A stretch of 64,000 bases of DNA from Thalassospira lohafexi (GCF_002844275.1 NZ_NXGX01000001.1:1-64000); one strand, 5' to 3'. Counted from the stretch's first letter, positions 29,536 through 39,999 are shown. Notes: a model not told the origin generated them from the sequence alone. Numbers and translations are program-made.

Positions 29536-29924
29536 TTCCTCCTCCTGAGGATTTCTTGACGGTCAGGTGCAGGTGACAAGTCCGAAAAGACAAGGCGTAC
29601 TGAACCGGCGCGTCGAAAATGAGCTACTTGCTCATGCAGATTGAAATTGAACTGAAATTATACGTTGTTTTTTTTAGATTCTCAAGCAGCAAGCCGTCAG
29701 ACGTTGTTTTGCAACAGATTGCAGGGGCTCTAAAGGCAAAAGTCAGGCCTGATTTTGGGGTGAAAAGGCGAAATTTTCGCCCAGAACTGGCTAAAACCAG
29801 CCATAACATTAGCGATATTGGTTCGTTCCGTTGACAGATGGCGGGCAGGGTTCTATCTGTGATCGAGCCCCGGCCTGTGGTCGCTGCTCTATATCTGTTT
29901 ATTCATTTGTTCAGGAACGTATTA
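29536..29924. other. Divergent region upstream of secA
   Basis: This 389-bp stretch separates the unknown gene pair from secA. The frame of secA is open through the last 87 bases, but the SecA N-terminus is reached only at 29925. AT-rich around 29640-29690, where promoters are likely; no RNA gene or clear operator recognised. Confidence 0.4.
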
Positions 29925-32627
29925 ATGCTCGGCTCCATCGCCCGGAAAATTTTCGGTTCTGCTAACGATCGTGAAGTCAAAGTCCTGCATGCCACGGTCG
30001 AGCAAATCAATGCCCTGGAACCCGAAGTCGAGAAACTCTCAGACGATGAACTGCGCGCCCGCACCGACTGGCTGCGCGAACGTCTGAAGAATGGCGAGAC
30101 TCTCAAGGACATTTTGCCCGACAGCTTTGCGACGGTTCGCGAAGCTGCCAAACGTGTGCGCGGCGAACGTCACTATGATGTTCAGCTGCTTGGCGGCATG
30201 GTTTTGACATCCGGTAAAATCGCCGAGATGAAAACTGGTGAGGGTAAAACGCTCGTTTCGACTTTGCCGGTTTATCTGAATGCCATCGAAGGCAAGGGCG
30301 TTCATGTTGTCACAGTGAACGACTATCTGGCCCGTCGCGATGCGGAATGGATGGGCGAAGTTTATGGCTTCCTTGGTTTGACGGTCGGCGTGGTCATGCA
30401 TGGCATGACCGATGATATGCGCCGTTCGGCATATGCCTGTGACATTACCTATGCCACCAACAACGAGCTTGGTTTCGATTATCTGCGCGATAATATGAAA
30501 TTCCGCCTCGAAGACATGGTGCAGCGTCCGTTCAACTTTGCGATCGTCGATGAAGTCGACAGCATCCTGATTGACGAAGCCCGCACCCCGCTGATCATTT
30601 CCGGTCCCGCCGAGGACAGTTCGGAGCTGTATCGCGCCATTGATGCGCTGATCCCGAAACTGACCGAAGAAGATTATGAGAAAGACGAAAAAGCCCGCGC
30701 GGTTACCCTGACAGAAGACGGCACGGAAAATGCCGAACGTCTTCTGGGTGAAATGGAAATCCTGACCGAGGGCACGCTGTATGACGTTGCCAACGTTCAC
30801 CTTGTCCATCACGTCAATCAGGCCCTGCGTGCGCATAAGCTGTTCCAGAAAGACACCGACTACATCGTCAAGGACGACAAGGTCGTTATCATTGACGAAT
30901 TTACCGGTCGTATGATGGAAGGCCGCCGGTATTCCGATGGCTTGCATCAGGCACTTGAGGCCAAGGAACAGGTCAAGATCCAGAACGAAAACCAGACCTT
31001 GGCGTCAATCACGTTCCAGAACTATTTCCGTCTGTACCCGACCCTTGCGGGCATGACCGGTACGGCCATTACCGAAGCCGAGGAGTTCGAGGAAATCTAC
31101 GAACTTAAGGTCGTAGAAATCCCGACCCATCGCCCAATTGCGCGTAAAGACGCCGATGACGAGATTTATCGCACCGCAAATGAAAAGTGGATCGCGATTT
31201 CCGAACTTCTGGCCGACTGCCATCAACGTGGCCAACCGGCCCTTGTTGGTACGGTGTCGATTGAGAAGTCCGAAATTCTGGGCGCGCTTCTTAAGGAAAA
31301 GAAAATTCCGCACGAAGTTCTCAATGCCAAGCAGCATGAACGCGAAGCCCTTATTGTTGCCCAGGCAGGTGCGCCGGGTGCCATTACGATTGCAACCAAC
31401 ATGGCCGGTCGTGGGACCGACATTAAGCTTGGTGGTAACGTTGAGATGCGCGTCGAGCATGAATTGGCCGATGTCACTGACGAAGCCAAACGGGCTGCTG
31501 CGATTGAAAAGATCAAAGCCGAAGTCAAAACCGATCAGCAAAAAGTTCTTGATGCTGGTGGCTTGTTCGTCATTGGGACTGAACGCCATGAATCGCGTCG
31601 TGTGGATAACCAGTTGCGTGGTCGTTCAGGCCGTCAGGGTGATCCGGGCGGGTCGAAATTCTTCCTGTCGCTTGAAGATGACCTGATGCGCATTTTCGGG
31701 TCTGAACGTATGGACGGCATGCTTCAGAAACTTGGGTTGCAGGAAGGTGAGGCGATCTATCACCCGTGGATCAACAAGGCGCTCGAAAAGGCACAGCAGA
31801 AAGTCGAAGGCCGTAACTTTGACATTCGTAAAAACGTGCTGAAATTCGATGATGTCATGAATGACCAGCGTAAGGTCGTTTACGAACAGCGCCGTGATCT
31901 CATGCAGGCCAAACATGTTGCCGAAGACGTTGCCGATATGCGCGCAGAAGTCATCGAAGACATGGTCGAAAAATTCTGTCCTGTAAAAGTCTATCCCGAG
32001 CAGTGGGAAGTTGCCAGCCTGCACGAAGAAGTCACGCGTCTTCTGGGCCTCAATCTGCCGATTTCTGATTGGGTCAAGGAAGAAGGCATCGATCCCGAAG
32101 TCATGCGCGAACGGATTAGTAAGGCTGCGGACGATAAAATGGCGGCAAAGGTTGCCAATTATGGTGCCGATATCATGCGTCAGGTCGAAAAAAGTCTGAT
32201 ACTTCAGCTTCTGGATCAGACTTGGAAAGATCATCTTCTGGCACTTGACCATCTGCGTCAGGGCATTGGTCTGCGCGCCTATGGTCAGCGTGACCCGCTC
32301 AATGAGTTCAAGCGCGAAGCGTTTAACATGTTCGAAGGCATGCTGGTAACTTTGCGTGAACGTGTGACACAGATGCTGTCGCATGTTGAATTGCAAAGCA
32401 CGCCGCGTGAAGAAGACCTTGAACCGCGCCGTACGCAGCAAGAAATGCACGAAAACCTTGCCGACCATGCCGAAGGCGGTGATGACGGTGCCACGGTGCA
32501 GTCACGTCAGGCAGCCGGAAATGTTGACCCCAACAATCCAGCGACGTGGGGCCGTGTTGCCCGTAATCAGCTCTGCCCATGTGGTTCGGGCAAAAAATAC
32601 AAACATTGCCACGGTCAGCTCGGCTGA
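29925..32627 (+). CDS. secA: Preprotein translocase ATPase SecA
   Basis: The motor ATPase that pushes unfolded preproteins through SecYEG. The 900-residue product starts [16 protein letters not shown], with AGGA upstream of ATG 29925; a longer frame from 29838 adds an unrelated 29 residues. Visible motifs are Walker A MKTGEGKT (102-109), the [19 protein letters not shown] segment of nucleotide-binding domain 1, [11 protein letters not shown] and the arginine-finger segment [13 protein letters not shown] of domain 2, the preprotein-binding and scaffold domains, and a C-terminal zinc motif [14 protein letters not shown] that contacts SecB and ribosomes. A strong terminator follows. Confidence 0.98.
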   Translation: MLGSIARKIFGSANDREVKVLHATVEQINALEPEVEKLSDDELRARTDWLRERLKNGETLKDILPDSFATVREAAKRVRGERHYDVQLLGGMVLTSGKIAEMKTGEGKTLVSTLPVYLNAIEGKGVHVVTVNDYLARRDAEWMGEVYGFLGLTVGVVMHGMTDDMRRSAYACDITYATNNELGFDYLRDNMKFRLEDMVQRPFNFAIVDEVDSILIDEARTPLIISGPAEDSSELYRAIDALIPKLTEEDYEKDEKARAVTLTEDGTENAERLLGEMEILTEGTLYDVANVHLVHHVNQALRAHKLFQKDTDYIVKDDKVVIIDEFTGRMMEGRRYSDGLHQALEAKEQVKIQNENQTLASITFQNYFRLYPTLAGMTGTAITEAEEFEEIYELKVVEIPTHRPIARKDADDEIYRTANEKWIAISELLADCHQRGQPALVGTVSIEKSEILGALLKEKKIPHEVLNAKQHEREALIVAQAGAPGAITIATNMAGRGTDIKLGGNVEMRVEHELADVTDEAKRAAAIEKIKAEVKTDQQKVLDAGGLFVIGTERHESRRVDNQLRGRSGRQGDPGGSKFFLSLEDDLMRIFGSERMDGMLQKLGLQEGEAIYHPWINKALEKAQQKVEGRNFDIRKNVLKFDDVMNDQRKVVYEQRRDLMQAKHVAEDVADMRAEVIEDMVEKFCPVKVYPEQWEVASLHEEVTRLLGLNLPISDWVKEEGIDPEVMRERISKAADDKMAAKVANYGADIMRQVEKSLILQLLDQTWKDHLLALDHLRQGIGLRAYGQRDPLNEFKREAFNMFEGMLVTLRERVTQMLSHVELQSTPREEDLEPRRTQQEMHENLADHAEGGDDGATVQSRQAAGNVDPNNPATWGRVARNQLCPCGSGKKYKHCHGQLG

Positions 32628-32648
32628 TTGCTATTGGCCTTGAAAAAG

Positions 32649-32681
32649 AAAACGCGCTTCTGACAGGAAGCGCGTTTTTTT
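32649..32681. terminator. Rho-independent terminator after secA
   Basis: AACGCGCTTC (32651-32660) pairs perfectly with GAAGCGCGTT (32667-32676) and is followed by a T-run. The A-rich left flank also gives Ts on the other strand, serving the convergent hydrolase gene. Confidence 0.92.
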
Positions 32682-32707
32682 GGTGACGGACAGCATGATG
32701 GTTTCAA

Positions 32708-33598
32708 TCAGGATGCTTTGTCTTGTGCGACCAACGGTTTGTCCGAAGCGGTTGGTAAATGGACGCGCAGGAACGATTTGACCGGTTCAAGCACATCATC
32801 ATTGGTTGTCAGATAGAACCCGAGTGCGATCAATGTTCCGGCATGACCGGCCTCGGGGATTTCAACCAGTTTGGTGTCCGGGGCCAATTTGGCCAAGTTA
32901 CGCGAATTGCGCGGATAAACCGTATGATCGCGTGTTCCTGTGATCAGTAGCAGTGGCGGCATGTGTGTCAGGTCCATCTCGACCGGCTGACTTTTAACTG
33001 CTGGCGTGTCGCCAAAGGCATTCTGGGTTGCTTTGACGTCATAGGGATAAAAATCATACGGACCAGACAGGCCGATGATCCCGGCAATGTCACTGGCATT
33101 CATCTTAACCGCGCGTAGATAATCCGGATCGGCGACGAGTTGGACAGCGTTGTATGCACCGGCCGAGTGGCCGGCAAGTATCATCGGGCCAACCTTGATC
33201 TTGCTGGGGTTCTGTTCGCCAAAATCTCTCATGAAGGCCACAGCCCGTGCGCAATCTTCGATGAATTTCGGAAAATGCACACCGGGCACCAGTCGGTAGT
33301 CGGGAATGGCAACCGCATAGCCCATCTCGGTGAAACGTTTGGCGACAAAGACGTATTGCGCCTTGTTTCCAGCATCCCACGACCCACCATAAAACCAGAC
33401 AATCAGTGGTGCGGGCGCGCTGCCATCATTTGGCAGATACAGATCAAGCTTATGGCGCGGTGCATCACCATAGGCCAGATCGGTGAAGGTCGGTTGATAA
33501 TCACCTGCCTGAAGCTGATTAAAGGCGGAAAGTTTGTCGCAACCTGCTAGGAACAGGGCGGCAATCAGGGCATTTGCGGTTAGTTTGAGTATACGCAT
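32708..33598 (-). CDS. Alpha/beta-hydrolase lipoprotein, esterase-like
   Basis: The start at 33598 gives MRILKLTANALIAALFLAGC, a lipoprotein signal whose lipobox LAGC would lipidate Cys20. The mature part is an alpha/beta hydrolase of the carboxylesterase/BD-FAE type: oxyanion motif FYGGSW (69-74), nucleophile elbow GHSAG with Ser145, a likely acid in ITGTRDHTVYP and the histidine in EAGHAGT. It therefore probably cleaves an ester in the periplasm; the substrate is unknown. An ATG at 33607 is possible; the much longer frame upstream has no support. Divergent from the ankyrin gene. Confidence 0.88.
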   Translation of the reverse strand: MRILKLTANALIAALFLAGCDKLSAFNQLQAGDYQPTFTDLAYGDAPRHKLDLYLPNDGSAPAPLIVWFYGGSWDAGNKAQYVFVAKRFTEMGYAVAIPDYRLVPGVHFPKFIEDCARAVAFMRDFGEQNPSKIKVGPMILAGHSAGAYNAVQLVADPDYLRAVKMNASDIAGIIGLSGPYDFYPYDVKATQNAFGDTPAVKSQPVEMDLTHMPPLLLITGTRDHTVYPRNSRNLAKLAPDTKLVEIPEAGHAGTLIALGFYLTTNDDVLEPVKSFLRVHLPTASDKPLVAQDKAS

Positions 33599-33692
33599 TG
33601 TCACCATAAAGCAGATGCTGTTGACTGAAATGTAATACCCTATACGTAGATACGGCTCATAGGGATTGCTTTCATTTTCAAGGGAATAGGCT

Positions 33693-35204
33693 GTGCAGAA
33701 CGCGCAAGGCTTGATTAAGACATCACGGGTGATATCGGCAGTGTTTTCGGTGCTGTTTGCAGTTACGTCGTCATCGGTCGTATTCGCCACTGAAAGTGCC
33801 GGTGAAAGTGCAAATGATGCGGCCTATGAGGCAGCCATTGCCAATATGGGCGAACACCCCGATGTCGCCGAACGTATGGTCAACAAGCGCGATGATGCTG
33901 TCGGGCTGCTGGACCGGATGTTGTTTCTACTTGCCTTTAAGGACGATAGCCCGGCGCGAACCAGCGATATTCAGGCATTGCAAACCAAAATTGATCAGGC
34001 TGTCGCACCCCTAACCGATGGATACATGCGCGCGGTGGTCGGGCCAACCGTGGTCTTCGATGGCACTGCACTGAGTTTGGAGCCAACCATCGTCTTGGCG
34101 TCGAGTACGGGTTTTGCCAATACGCATTCTGCCTTTTACGCCATACCTTGCGCGGTTCTACAGAAAAAGCCGGAATTGCTGGATGTGACGGCCCCGATGT
34201 TTGGCGGTAACCGTGACAATTTCATGCCGCGATCGGGCTGCGTTTGGGGGCGGGGTGAAGTTGCCGATTATCCGATCGACGCCTTAAGCAGCTATATGTA
34301 TGTCGCCGACGGTGCGACGGGCGATATGTTTGGCCCCAATCAGGGAAGCATTCGCTTCGCGCAGGCCGCTGCTCAGCAATGGGGGATGCAAATCGCCATG
34401 CTTGATCCGGATGCGCTGTTGCCTGCCCCGCCTGGGTCCCGCAAACCATTTGAAGTCTGGTCTTATCTTTCGTGGGCGAACCGCGATGTTTTCAACGCCA
34501 TTACCCGCGAGCTTTCCACCACCCGTAAAGCACTGATTTCCTATTGGCAGTCAAACGGGAAAGATCGTGAAACGGCAACGGAAATTGCGCGCAACACATT
34601 GTTTAGCGTCGTCTATGGTGCTGATTGCGATACGGCGGTTCCGCTAAATTCCTTGCGGGTGATGTTGGTCGATGATCGCCCGCTTACCGACATTGAGAAA
34701 GTTGCCCAACAGAACACAGGGCAGGACGGTGATCTGTTTGAAAACTGTGCGGCCTATGCCGGGATTGATCCGTTGCTTCATATCGCGGTCGCCCGCCCGG
34801 AAAGCCTCGATGTGTTACGCGCAAACGGGTATTTCGACGATGTTGAAGCCCGTAACGGATTTGGCAAAACCGCATTGATGGCGGCCGCACAGCGCGGCAG
34901 TTTAACGGCGGTTAAATGGTTGCTAGATCATGGTGCCGATGTTGCCGCGCGTACCGACCCCGGCGATGAATGGCTTTATCCCCGGCATGGTCAACGTACC
35001 GCCCTTCATTACGCCGCCGCATCCGGAGCGATTGAGATTGTGAAAGTTCTGATCAAGGCCGGGGCCGAACGTGGAGCGACCGATGATTTAGGGTTTTCGG
35101 GGCGTGATTACCTTCTGGGGCGCGACGATTTACCGGGAAATGCAACAATTTCAGCCGCAGATCAGGCCGCCCTTTTGCAAATCCTTGATCCTGACGGTAA
35201 ATAA
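33693..35204 (+). CDS. Secreted ankyrin-repeat protein
   Basis: The GTG start at 33693 gives a basic then hydrophobic N-terminus (TSRVISAVFSVLFAVTSSSV) typical of a Sec signal peptide, so the protein should be periplasmic. Residues about 50-350 form an unrecognised domain containing HSAFYAIPCAVL and SGCVWGRGEVADYP. The C-terminal part (about 375-480) has ankyrin repeats: FGKTALMAAAQRGSLTAVKW followed by LLDHGADV, then RTALHYAAASGAIEIVKVLI. Ankyrin repeats bind other proteins. The gene heads a same-strand run with mutT and the CinA-type gene, but its role there is not evident. Confidence 0.85.
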   Translation: MQNAQGLIKTSRVISAVFSVLFAVTSSSVVFATESAGESANDAAYEAAIANMGEHPDVAERMVNKRDDAVGLLDRMLFLLAFKDDSPARTSDIQALQTKIDQAVAPLTDGYMRAVVGPTVVFDGTALSLEPTIVLASSTGFANTHSAFYAIPCAVLQKKPELLDVTAPMFGGNRDNFMPRSGCVWGRGEVADYPIDALSSYMYVADGATGDMFGPNQGSIRFAQAAAQQWGMQIAMLDPDALLPAPPGSRKPFEVWSYLSWANRDVFNAITRELSTTRKALISYWQSNGKDRETATEIARNTLFSVVYGADCDTAVPLNSLRVMLVDDRPLTDIEKVAQQNTGQDGDLFENCAAYAGIDPLLHIAVARPESLDVLRANGYFDDVEARNGFGKTALMAAAQRGSLTAVKWLLDHGADVAARTDPGDEWLYPRHGQRTALHYAAASGAIEIVKVLIKAGAERGATDDLGFSGRDYLLGRDDLPGNATISAADQAALLQILDPDGK

Positions 35205-35252
35205 GATCATGCGCCCCTTGGCGAAATCGGACTTGCGCGATAAAACAGGATC

Positions 35253-35714
35253 ATGAGCATACAACAACAAGATAAGGGCTGCATGTCGGTTGACCTGCGC
35301 CAGGGGAAAACCCCCGAAAAAACAGTGTTTGTCAGTGCGGTGGCATTGGTGGACGCGGACCACCGCGTTTTGATCGCCCAACGCCCAGAAGGCAAATCCA
35401 TGGCCGGCCTTTGGGAATTTCCCGGTGGCAAGGTCGAAGCGGGCGAAACGCCGGAAATGGCACTTGTGCGTGAACTTAAAGAAGAGCTTGGCATCGACAT
35501 CACCGAAAGCTGCCTTGCGCCGTTTACATTCGCGTCTTTCACCTATGATGATTTTCATCTGATGATGCCGCTTTATCTGTGCCGGGTGTGGAAAGGCGAC
35601 ATCACGCCGATGGAAAATCAGCAGGTCAAATGGGTGCGCCCGGTGCGTTTGGGGGATTACCCGATGCCGCCGGCTGATGTACCGCTTGTGGCAATGTTAC
35701 GCGATTTTCTCTGA
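35253..35714 (+). CDS. mutT: 8-oxo-dGTP diphosphatase, MutT-type Nudix hydrolase
   Basis: Hydrolyses oxidised dGTP to the monophosphate and so prevents A:T to C:G transversions. The Nudix box lies at 58-80 (GGKVEAGE ... RELKEELG) and is preceded by RPEGKSMAGLWEFPGG, a typical MutT substrate-site segment. The last part (QQVKWVRPVRLGDYPMPPAD) is also MutT-like. The frame begins at ATG 35253; ATG 35283 is an alternative and neither has an ideal ribosome binding site. In many alphaproteobacteria mutT sits near argJ and secA, consistent with the neighbourhood here. Confidence 0.9.
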   Translation: MSIQQQDKGCMSVDLRQGKTPEKTVFVSAVALVDADHRVLIAQRPEGKSMAGLWEFPGGKVEAGETPEMALVRELKEELGIDITESCLAPFTFASFTYDDFHLMMPLYLCRVWKGDITPMENQQVKWVRPVRLGDYPMPPADVPLVAMLRDFL

Positions 35715-35779
35715 GCCGTTTGCGGCTTGAATACGTATCGCTTGATACGAACAAATATGAATGAAGTTGTGGGGATATC

Positions 35780-36544
35780 ATGTCTGATCCGGTGCGCGCC
35801 TGTTTGATCATTATCGGCAATGAAATCCTGTCGGGTCGAACCCATGACAAGAATCTGCCGTATCTGGCCGAAGAACTTAATACTCTTGGCGTGCGACTGG
35901 CCGAAACGCGGGTTATCCCCGATATCGAACAAACCATCATCAATACCGTCAATGAATGCCGCGACGCGTTTGATTACGTCTTTACCACCGGTGGCATTGG
36001 CCCGACCCATGATGACATCACATCCGAATGTGTTGCCAAGGCATTCGGGGTTCCGATTGAACTCAATGCCGATGCGCACGCACTGTTGAAAAGCCATTAC
36101 GAAAACCCCGAAGATTTGAACGCGGCCCGCCTGCGTATGGCGCATGTGCCCGTTGGGGCGGAGCTGATTGATAATCCGATTTCAAAGGCACCCGGTTTTC
36201 GCATGGAAAACGTCTATGTCATGGCCGGGGTGCCGATGATCATGCAGGCAATGTTCCAGGGCATTAAACACCAACTGGTCGGCGGACGCCCGATGGTGTC
36301 GCGCTCGGTCGGTGGCTATATCCCCGAAGGCACGATTGCCAAGGTTCTGGGTGAAATTCAGGGCGACTTTCCCAACACCGATATCGGTTCCTATCCGTTC
36401 CTGCGTGAAGGCAAGCTTGGGACAACCTTGGTTGTGCGCGGTGAAAATGCTGATGAGGTCAATCAGGCTTCTGAACGGATCCGAACCACGATTACTGATC
36501 AGGGACGTGATGTCATCGAAGATACCGGCGAAGTGTCGGCCTGA
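35780..36544 (+). CDS. CinA N-terminal-type molybdopterin-binding-fold protein
   Basis: The 254-residue protein has the MoaB/MogA-like fold found at the N-terminus of CinA: GNEILSGRTHDKN at 13-25, TTGGIGPTHDDI (69-80) and KAPGFRMENVYVMAGVP. It lacks the C-terminal deamidase domain of full CinA, which is usual for the short alphaproteobacterial form. Members have been linked to competence and to nicotinamide-nucleotide or ADP-ribose metabolism; the activity here is not proven. Same strand as mutT, 65 bp downstream. Confidence 0.85.
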   Translation: MSDPVRACLIIIGNEILSGRTHDKNLPYLAEELNTLGVRLAETRVIPDIEQTIINTVNECRDAFDYVFTTGGIGPTHDDITSECVAKAFGVPIELNADAHALLKSHYENPEDLNAARLRMAHVPVGAELIDNPISKAPGFRMENVYVMAGVPMIMQAMFQGIKHQLVGGRPMVSRSVGGYIPEGTIAKVLGEIQGDFPNTDIGSYPFLREGKLGTTLVVRGENADEVNQASERIRTTITDQGRDVIEDTGEVSA

Positions 36545-36617
36545 TTGTTTTTCATCAAGGCTCCAAGGGATCAGAACGGGTAAGCTTGGTTTGATTTCCG
36601 CTTAGGGGTTCGTGCCA

Positions 36618-36959
36618 ATGACGTCCTCAGACGACAGAAACTCTCCGCAAGATGACCCACGCAACAGCAAAGCTGCGCGTGAAGGCCGGTTGATTATTAA
36701 ATTTCTGATCGAACATACCGCCTATGGCGGATTTGGTGCGCTGGTGTTTGGCTGTCTGGTGCTGTTTTTTGATGTCGGCGGGATTTACAGTCTGGCGATG
36801 GCATCACGCGACGCGCCGATCTTCATCTTTCTGCTGTTCTTTGGCCTGTTCATCACCTTTGGCGGGATCAGCATGGGCATGGGAATTATGGGCCTGGGGA
36901 GTTTTTCCGATGATGATCGATACCGCGATGAACGTACCCGCCAACGTGATGATGACTGA
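36618..36959 (+). CDS. Small membrane protein, function unknown
   Basis: A 113-residue protein with a charged N-terminus (MTSSDDRNSPQDDPRNSKAA), two hydrophobic helices (GGFGALVFGCLVLFFDVGG; FIFLLFFGLFITFGGISMG) and an acidic/arginine-rich tail. ATG 36618 follows AGGGG by 9 nt. I do not recognise a family. It ends a same-strand run after the CinA-type gene and is followed by a terminator. Confidence 0.75.
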   Translation: MTSSDDRNSPQDDPRNSKAAREGRLIIKFLIEHTAYGGFGALVFGCLVLFFDVGGIYSLAMASRDAPIFIFLLFFGLFITFGGISMGMGIMGLGSFSDDDRYRDERTRQRDDD

Positions 36960-36988
36960 GTCCTGCAACGCGACATTATCCGGACATG

Positions 36989-37020
36989 AAAAAGGCGCCA
37001 GATGATGGCGCCTTTGTTTC
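36989..37020. terminator. Bidirectional rho-independent terminator
   Basis: AAAGGCGCCA (36991-37000) pairs perfectly with TGGCGCCTTT (37006-37015), followed by GTTTC; on the minus strand TTTTTC follows. It separates convergent small membrane-protein genes. Confidence 0.88.
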
Positions 37021-37039
37021 TTGCGGTCTTGGTTGTTAC

Positions 37040-37291
37040 TCAGGGACGATCGGCGCCGGTTTTTGACCGAATAACACGCGCGACGATCATGCCGATGATC
37101 CAGCCTGCCAACGGCACGACAAAGATATAATCAAACATTGGATGTGTGGTGTCGCCGCCAGTTATCGCAAGGATAAACCCAACCCAGCCTGCCGTGAGCA
37201 AATAGCCCATAATCTTGAAATAGATCGCGTTAGACAGCGTTTTCTTTTCGGGCTGCTCGGGGTTTTGTGGTTGACCTTTGTCGGCAGACAT
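37040..37291 (-). CDS. Small two-helix membrane protein, function unknown
   Basis: An 83-residue protein with a polar N-terminus and two membrane helices (IMGYLLTAGWVGFILAI; YIFVVPLAGWIIGMIVARV), ending in a basic tail. The start at 37291 has AAGGA 8 nt upstream. It lies 64 bp downstream of bluB on the same strand and may share its transcript. I cannot assign a family. Confidence 0.75.
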   Translation of the reverse strand: MSADKGQPQNPEQPEKKTLSNAIYFKIMGYLLTAGWVGFILAITGGDTTHPMFDYIFVVPLAGWIIGMIVARVIRSKTGADRP

Positions 37292-37355
37292 CCTGATATT
37301 CCTTGTGCGTGGTTATTGTGTTTTATACGGCTGTGCGTGGGTACGCACGTTGGCT

Positions 37356-38042
37356 TTATCGTTCGAGGGTGAGGGCGCTGGGGTCAATGCGGTCCTGCCA
37401 ACCTTCGCGGACCAGTTCAGGGACAACATGGTCTTCTTCCGGATAGCCGATACAAAGATAGGCAATCAGGCGCCAGTGTTCGGGCACTTCAAGCGTCTCC
37501 TGAACGGTTTTGGGTTCAAGGATGGACACCCAGCCAACGCCGATCCCTTTGACTCGTGCGGCCAGCCACAAAAGCTGTACGGCGGCCACAGCCGAATAAT
37601 CAAGCATCTCGGGCATGGTTTTGCGTCCCAGTCCCATGCCGGCCTCGGTTTGTTCATCGGCAAAAACCGCAAGCTGCACCGGTGCCTGATCCATGCCCTG
37701 TAGTTTAAGGGATGCATAAAGCTTGGCGCGTTCACCGTGATACTCGTTAAGCGCTTCCTGATTGGCGCGCTCAAAACTGTCGCGGATGGCTTTGCGACGC
37801 GTTGTGTCATTGACCTTTACAAAGCGCCACGGCTGACAATTGCCAACCGACGGGGCAAGGCAGGCTTCCTTGATCAATCCGTCAATATCGTCTTTTGGGA
37901 TCGGGTCGGTGCGAAACCGCCGCACGTCCCGCCGCCACAGCAAAAGATCGATAAACTGCCTTTGAAATTCTCGATCAAAGACCGGCGGCGTCAGGGCATC
38001 TGTACCCGTGTCGTCAGGGGTTTTGATATCGGGCGTGGTCAT
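37356..38042 (-). CDS. bluB: 5,6-dimethylbenzimidazole synthase BluB
   Basis: BluB destroys reduced FMN with oxygen to make 5,6-dimethylbenzimidazole, the lower ligand of vitamin B12. The 228-residue protein has the flavin-destructase signatures of the family: LLWRRDVRRFR (35-45), APSVGNCQPWRFV (63-75), MPEMLDYSAVAAVQLLWLAA and GIGVGWVSIL. These separate it from ordinary nitroreductases, the main alternative. The start at 38042 has AGG upstream; a TTG two codons earlier is possible. It lies among unrelated genes, but links functionally to the B12-dependent mutase at 12-16 kb. I saw no cobalamin riboswitch upstream. Confidence 0.88.
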   Translation of the reverse strand: MTTPDIKTPDDTGTDALTPPVFDREFQRQFIDLLLWRRDVRRFRTDPIPKDDIDGLIKEACLAPSVGNCQPWRFVKVNDTTRRKAIRDSFERANQEALNEYHGERAKLYASLKLQGMDQAPVQLAVFADEQTEAGMGLGRKTMPEMLDYSAVAAVQLLWLAARVKGIGVGWVSILEPKTVQETLEVPEHWRLIAYLCIGYPEEDHVVPELVREGWQDRIDPSALTLER

Positions 38043-38175
38043 GCGCAAACCTGCTGGAATTGGCGTTTGTATACTCAGGTCTGCACCCTACCTGTCAGAT
38101 TGATCCGCGCCAATAGCTAGATGCCTGTCACAGCCGCAATCAGCGATTCTCTAAACACTCAATTGAGTTCAGAAC

Positions 38176-39612
38176 CTAGAATTTGAAATCGACGGTGACG
38201 AGGCCCGAATAGTCACTGTGCTGGATCTCATATGTGAATTTCCGACGCATTTCAAAACTGACCTGACCGGGGAATTTGCCCCATTCGTGGGTCATGCCAC
38301 CCCCTGTTTCAAGATAGATGTTGGTACTTTCCGTGTTGATATAGGGGCTTAACGTGCCATAGCCACGGGGCAATTCTTCGGTCATGGAGAATTCAGAACG
38401 AATTCCCTCCAGCATTTCGCTATCTGTTGCCCGTTCGCGGAAGCCCTGAATGCTCATGCCAAAGTTCATCGGCTCATAGATATATTCGCTGCCGGCAAAA
38501 TATCGGGTTGATCCACTGCGGCCATAATCCTGATTCATCATCGCAATGGTTTCTTCCTGCCCGGCAAAGGGAATAATCCGATGGTTTCCCATCGATATGC
38601 GATAGCGGGCTTCGGCGACCGCATCAAATAGCTGGGTGTAGGCAGTGTTTTCCGGGATCATGCTGCCGTCGGTCGCGCGCGCAGATTTGACATTTTCGCG
38701 TGCGGTGATCATGTCGCCGTCAAGCTGAACTGTAAGTGGCAGGCTGCCAAATTCATATTCCGAGCCAAACCCGATGGAGTTTGAAATTGTGGTGCTTTCA
38801 AGTGCTTCGGCATAGCGAAGAGTATCGGGCCCTGTGCCGATAGCAGACTGGCTGATGGTGCTTTCGCCAAAGCTGACACTGCCGCGCAGATTAAGCCAAT
38901 CGGTCATGCGCGCCACAAAATAGGGTGAAACTGCCAGATTGCTTTCGCGATATTCCAACTGCCGTGCGCCAGCCTCGCCGGCCGTACTGCCCCAGCCAAC
39001 GCCAAGACCCAGTACCAAACCATCGGCCACCAGATAGTCGACCCCGCTATCGATCGAAACGGTGTCGCCGCTCAATCCGGGGTCATATCCTGTACCGGCG
39101 ATCCGGTTTTCAATATCGGCCTGATTGCCGACAACCCATATGCTCAGCGGAACACTTGCGGAGCGTGATTGTGTTGGGAAGGTACCGGCAGCACTGTCAA
39201 AATCAATTTTTTGGGCCAGCGACCGTAAAGCCGCCCGGCCTCCGAATGCTTCTAGAGTAGTCTCATCTCCTGTACCAAGTTCAAGTGCTGTTGCCGGTTG
39301 GGCCTCGGCCGGGATCGAATCGTCGAGCATCAAGGGCCCAAGCGTGCTGTCATAAAGGTCCTCGTCCATTTTATCGTAAAGCCGGTTCATATGACGTCGC
39401 CGGTTATTGGCCCGGTTCAAGGTTTCACTGCGTAAAATGGGGGTGTCGGGGCGCGCGCCACTGTTTCCGGCCAAAGCCAGAGGAACAAATTCAGCTATGC
39501 CACTACGGTGCAAATACAAGGCCGTTGAAGCCATGCACACCGAAGCAATCAGGACAGTTGGCAAGGGCCTGTGCATATGTGTCAGCGCGTTGTAATTACC
39601 GGTACGCTGCAT
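38176..39612 (-). CDS. Probable outer-membrane beta-barrel (autotransporter-like) protein
   Basis: About 480 residues. The C-terminal ~290 residues alternate polar and hydrophobic positions in beta strands (GVDYLVADGLVLGLGVGWG; LNLRGSVSFGES; MGNHRIIPFAGQEE) and end in SGLVTVDFKF, the terminal phenylalanine typical of outer-membrane barrels assembled by BAM. The barrel resembles an autotransporter translocator, but the region before it (about 150 residues) is too short for a classical passenger. Near the N-terminus a hydrophobic stretch (PTVLIASVCMASTALYL) may be a signal peptide. No start has a clear ribosome binding site; 39612 and 39576 are both plausible. Confidence 0.7.
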   Translation of the reverse strand: MQRTGNYNALTHMHRPLPTVLIASVCMASTALYLHRSGIAEFVPLALAGNSGARPDTPILRSETLNRANNRRRHMNRLYDKMDEDLYDSTLGPLMLDDSIPAEAQPATALELGTGDETTLEAFGGRAALRSLAQKIDFDSAAGTFPTQSRSASVPLSIWVVGNQADIENRIAGTGYDPGLSGDTVSIDSGVDYLVADGLVLGLGVGWGSTAGEAGARQLEYRESNLAVSPYFVARMTDWLNLRGSVSFGESTISQSAIGTGPDTLRYAEALESTTISNSIGFGSEYEFGSLPLTVQLDGDMITARENVKSARATDGSMIPENTAYTQLFDAVAEARYRISMGNHRIIPFAGQEETIAMMNQDYGRSGSTRYFAGSEYIYEPMNFGMSIQGFRERATDSEMLEGIRSEFSMTEELPRGYGTLSPYINTESTNIYLETGGGMTHEWGKFPGQVSFEMRRKFTYEIQHSDYSGLVTVDFKF

Positions 39613-39799
39613 GCTGGCGATGAAATGTGCACCTAATATGGAGAAAGGCAGGCAATCATGCCGCATTGACATCAGGCGCAGTAATGCAAAAGGATCAAAT
39701 TCACGAACCACCGCCAAATGCAGCAATAGGATGTTGCACCAACGTCAAAGCCGCGCTAGAACCCTGATCTGCCGGTTCCAAAGCCGGATGTCGCGCGTT

Positions 39800-39887
39800 G
39801 CGGGCGTGGCGAAATTGGTAAACGCAGCGGACTTAAAATCCGCCGGTCCTAAAGACTTTGCCGGTTCAAGTCCGGCCGCCCGCACCA
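39800..39887 (+). tRNA. tRNA-Leu (anticodon UAA)
   Basis: The acceptor stem GCGGGCG (39800-39806) pairs with CGCCCGC (39877-39883), followed by discriminator A and encoded CCA. The anticodon arm GCGGA/TCCGC encloses CTTAAAA, giving anticodon TAA at 39834-39836 for UUA codons. A long variable arm marks a class II tRNA, and TTCAAGT forms the T-loop. Confidence 0.97.
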
Positions 39888-39999
39888 TCTTCCCAAATTA
39901 CGAATAAACAAATTTCTGGGTTCCTCGGCCATGGGCGATGTGGCCGATGCGGCACTGCCACGAAATAACCCGTTTTAACCCATAGATTGAATTGTGAGT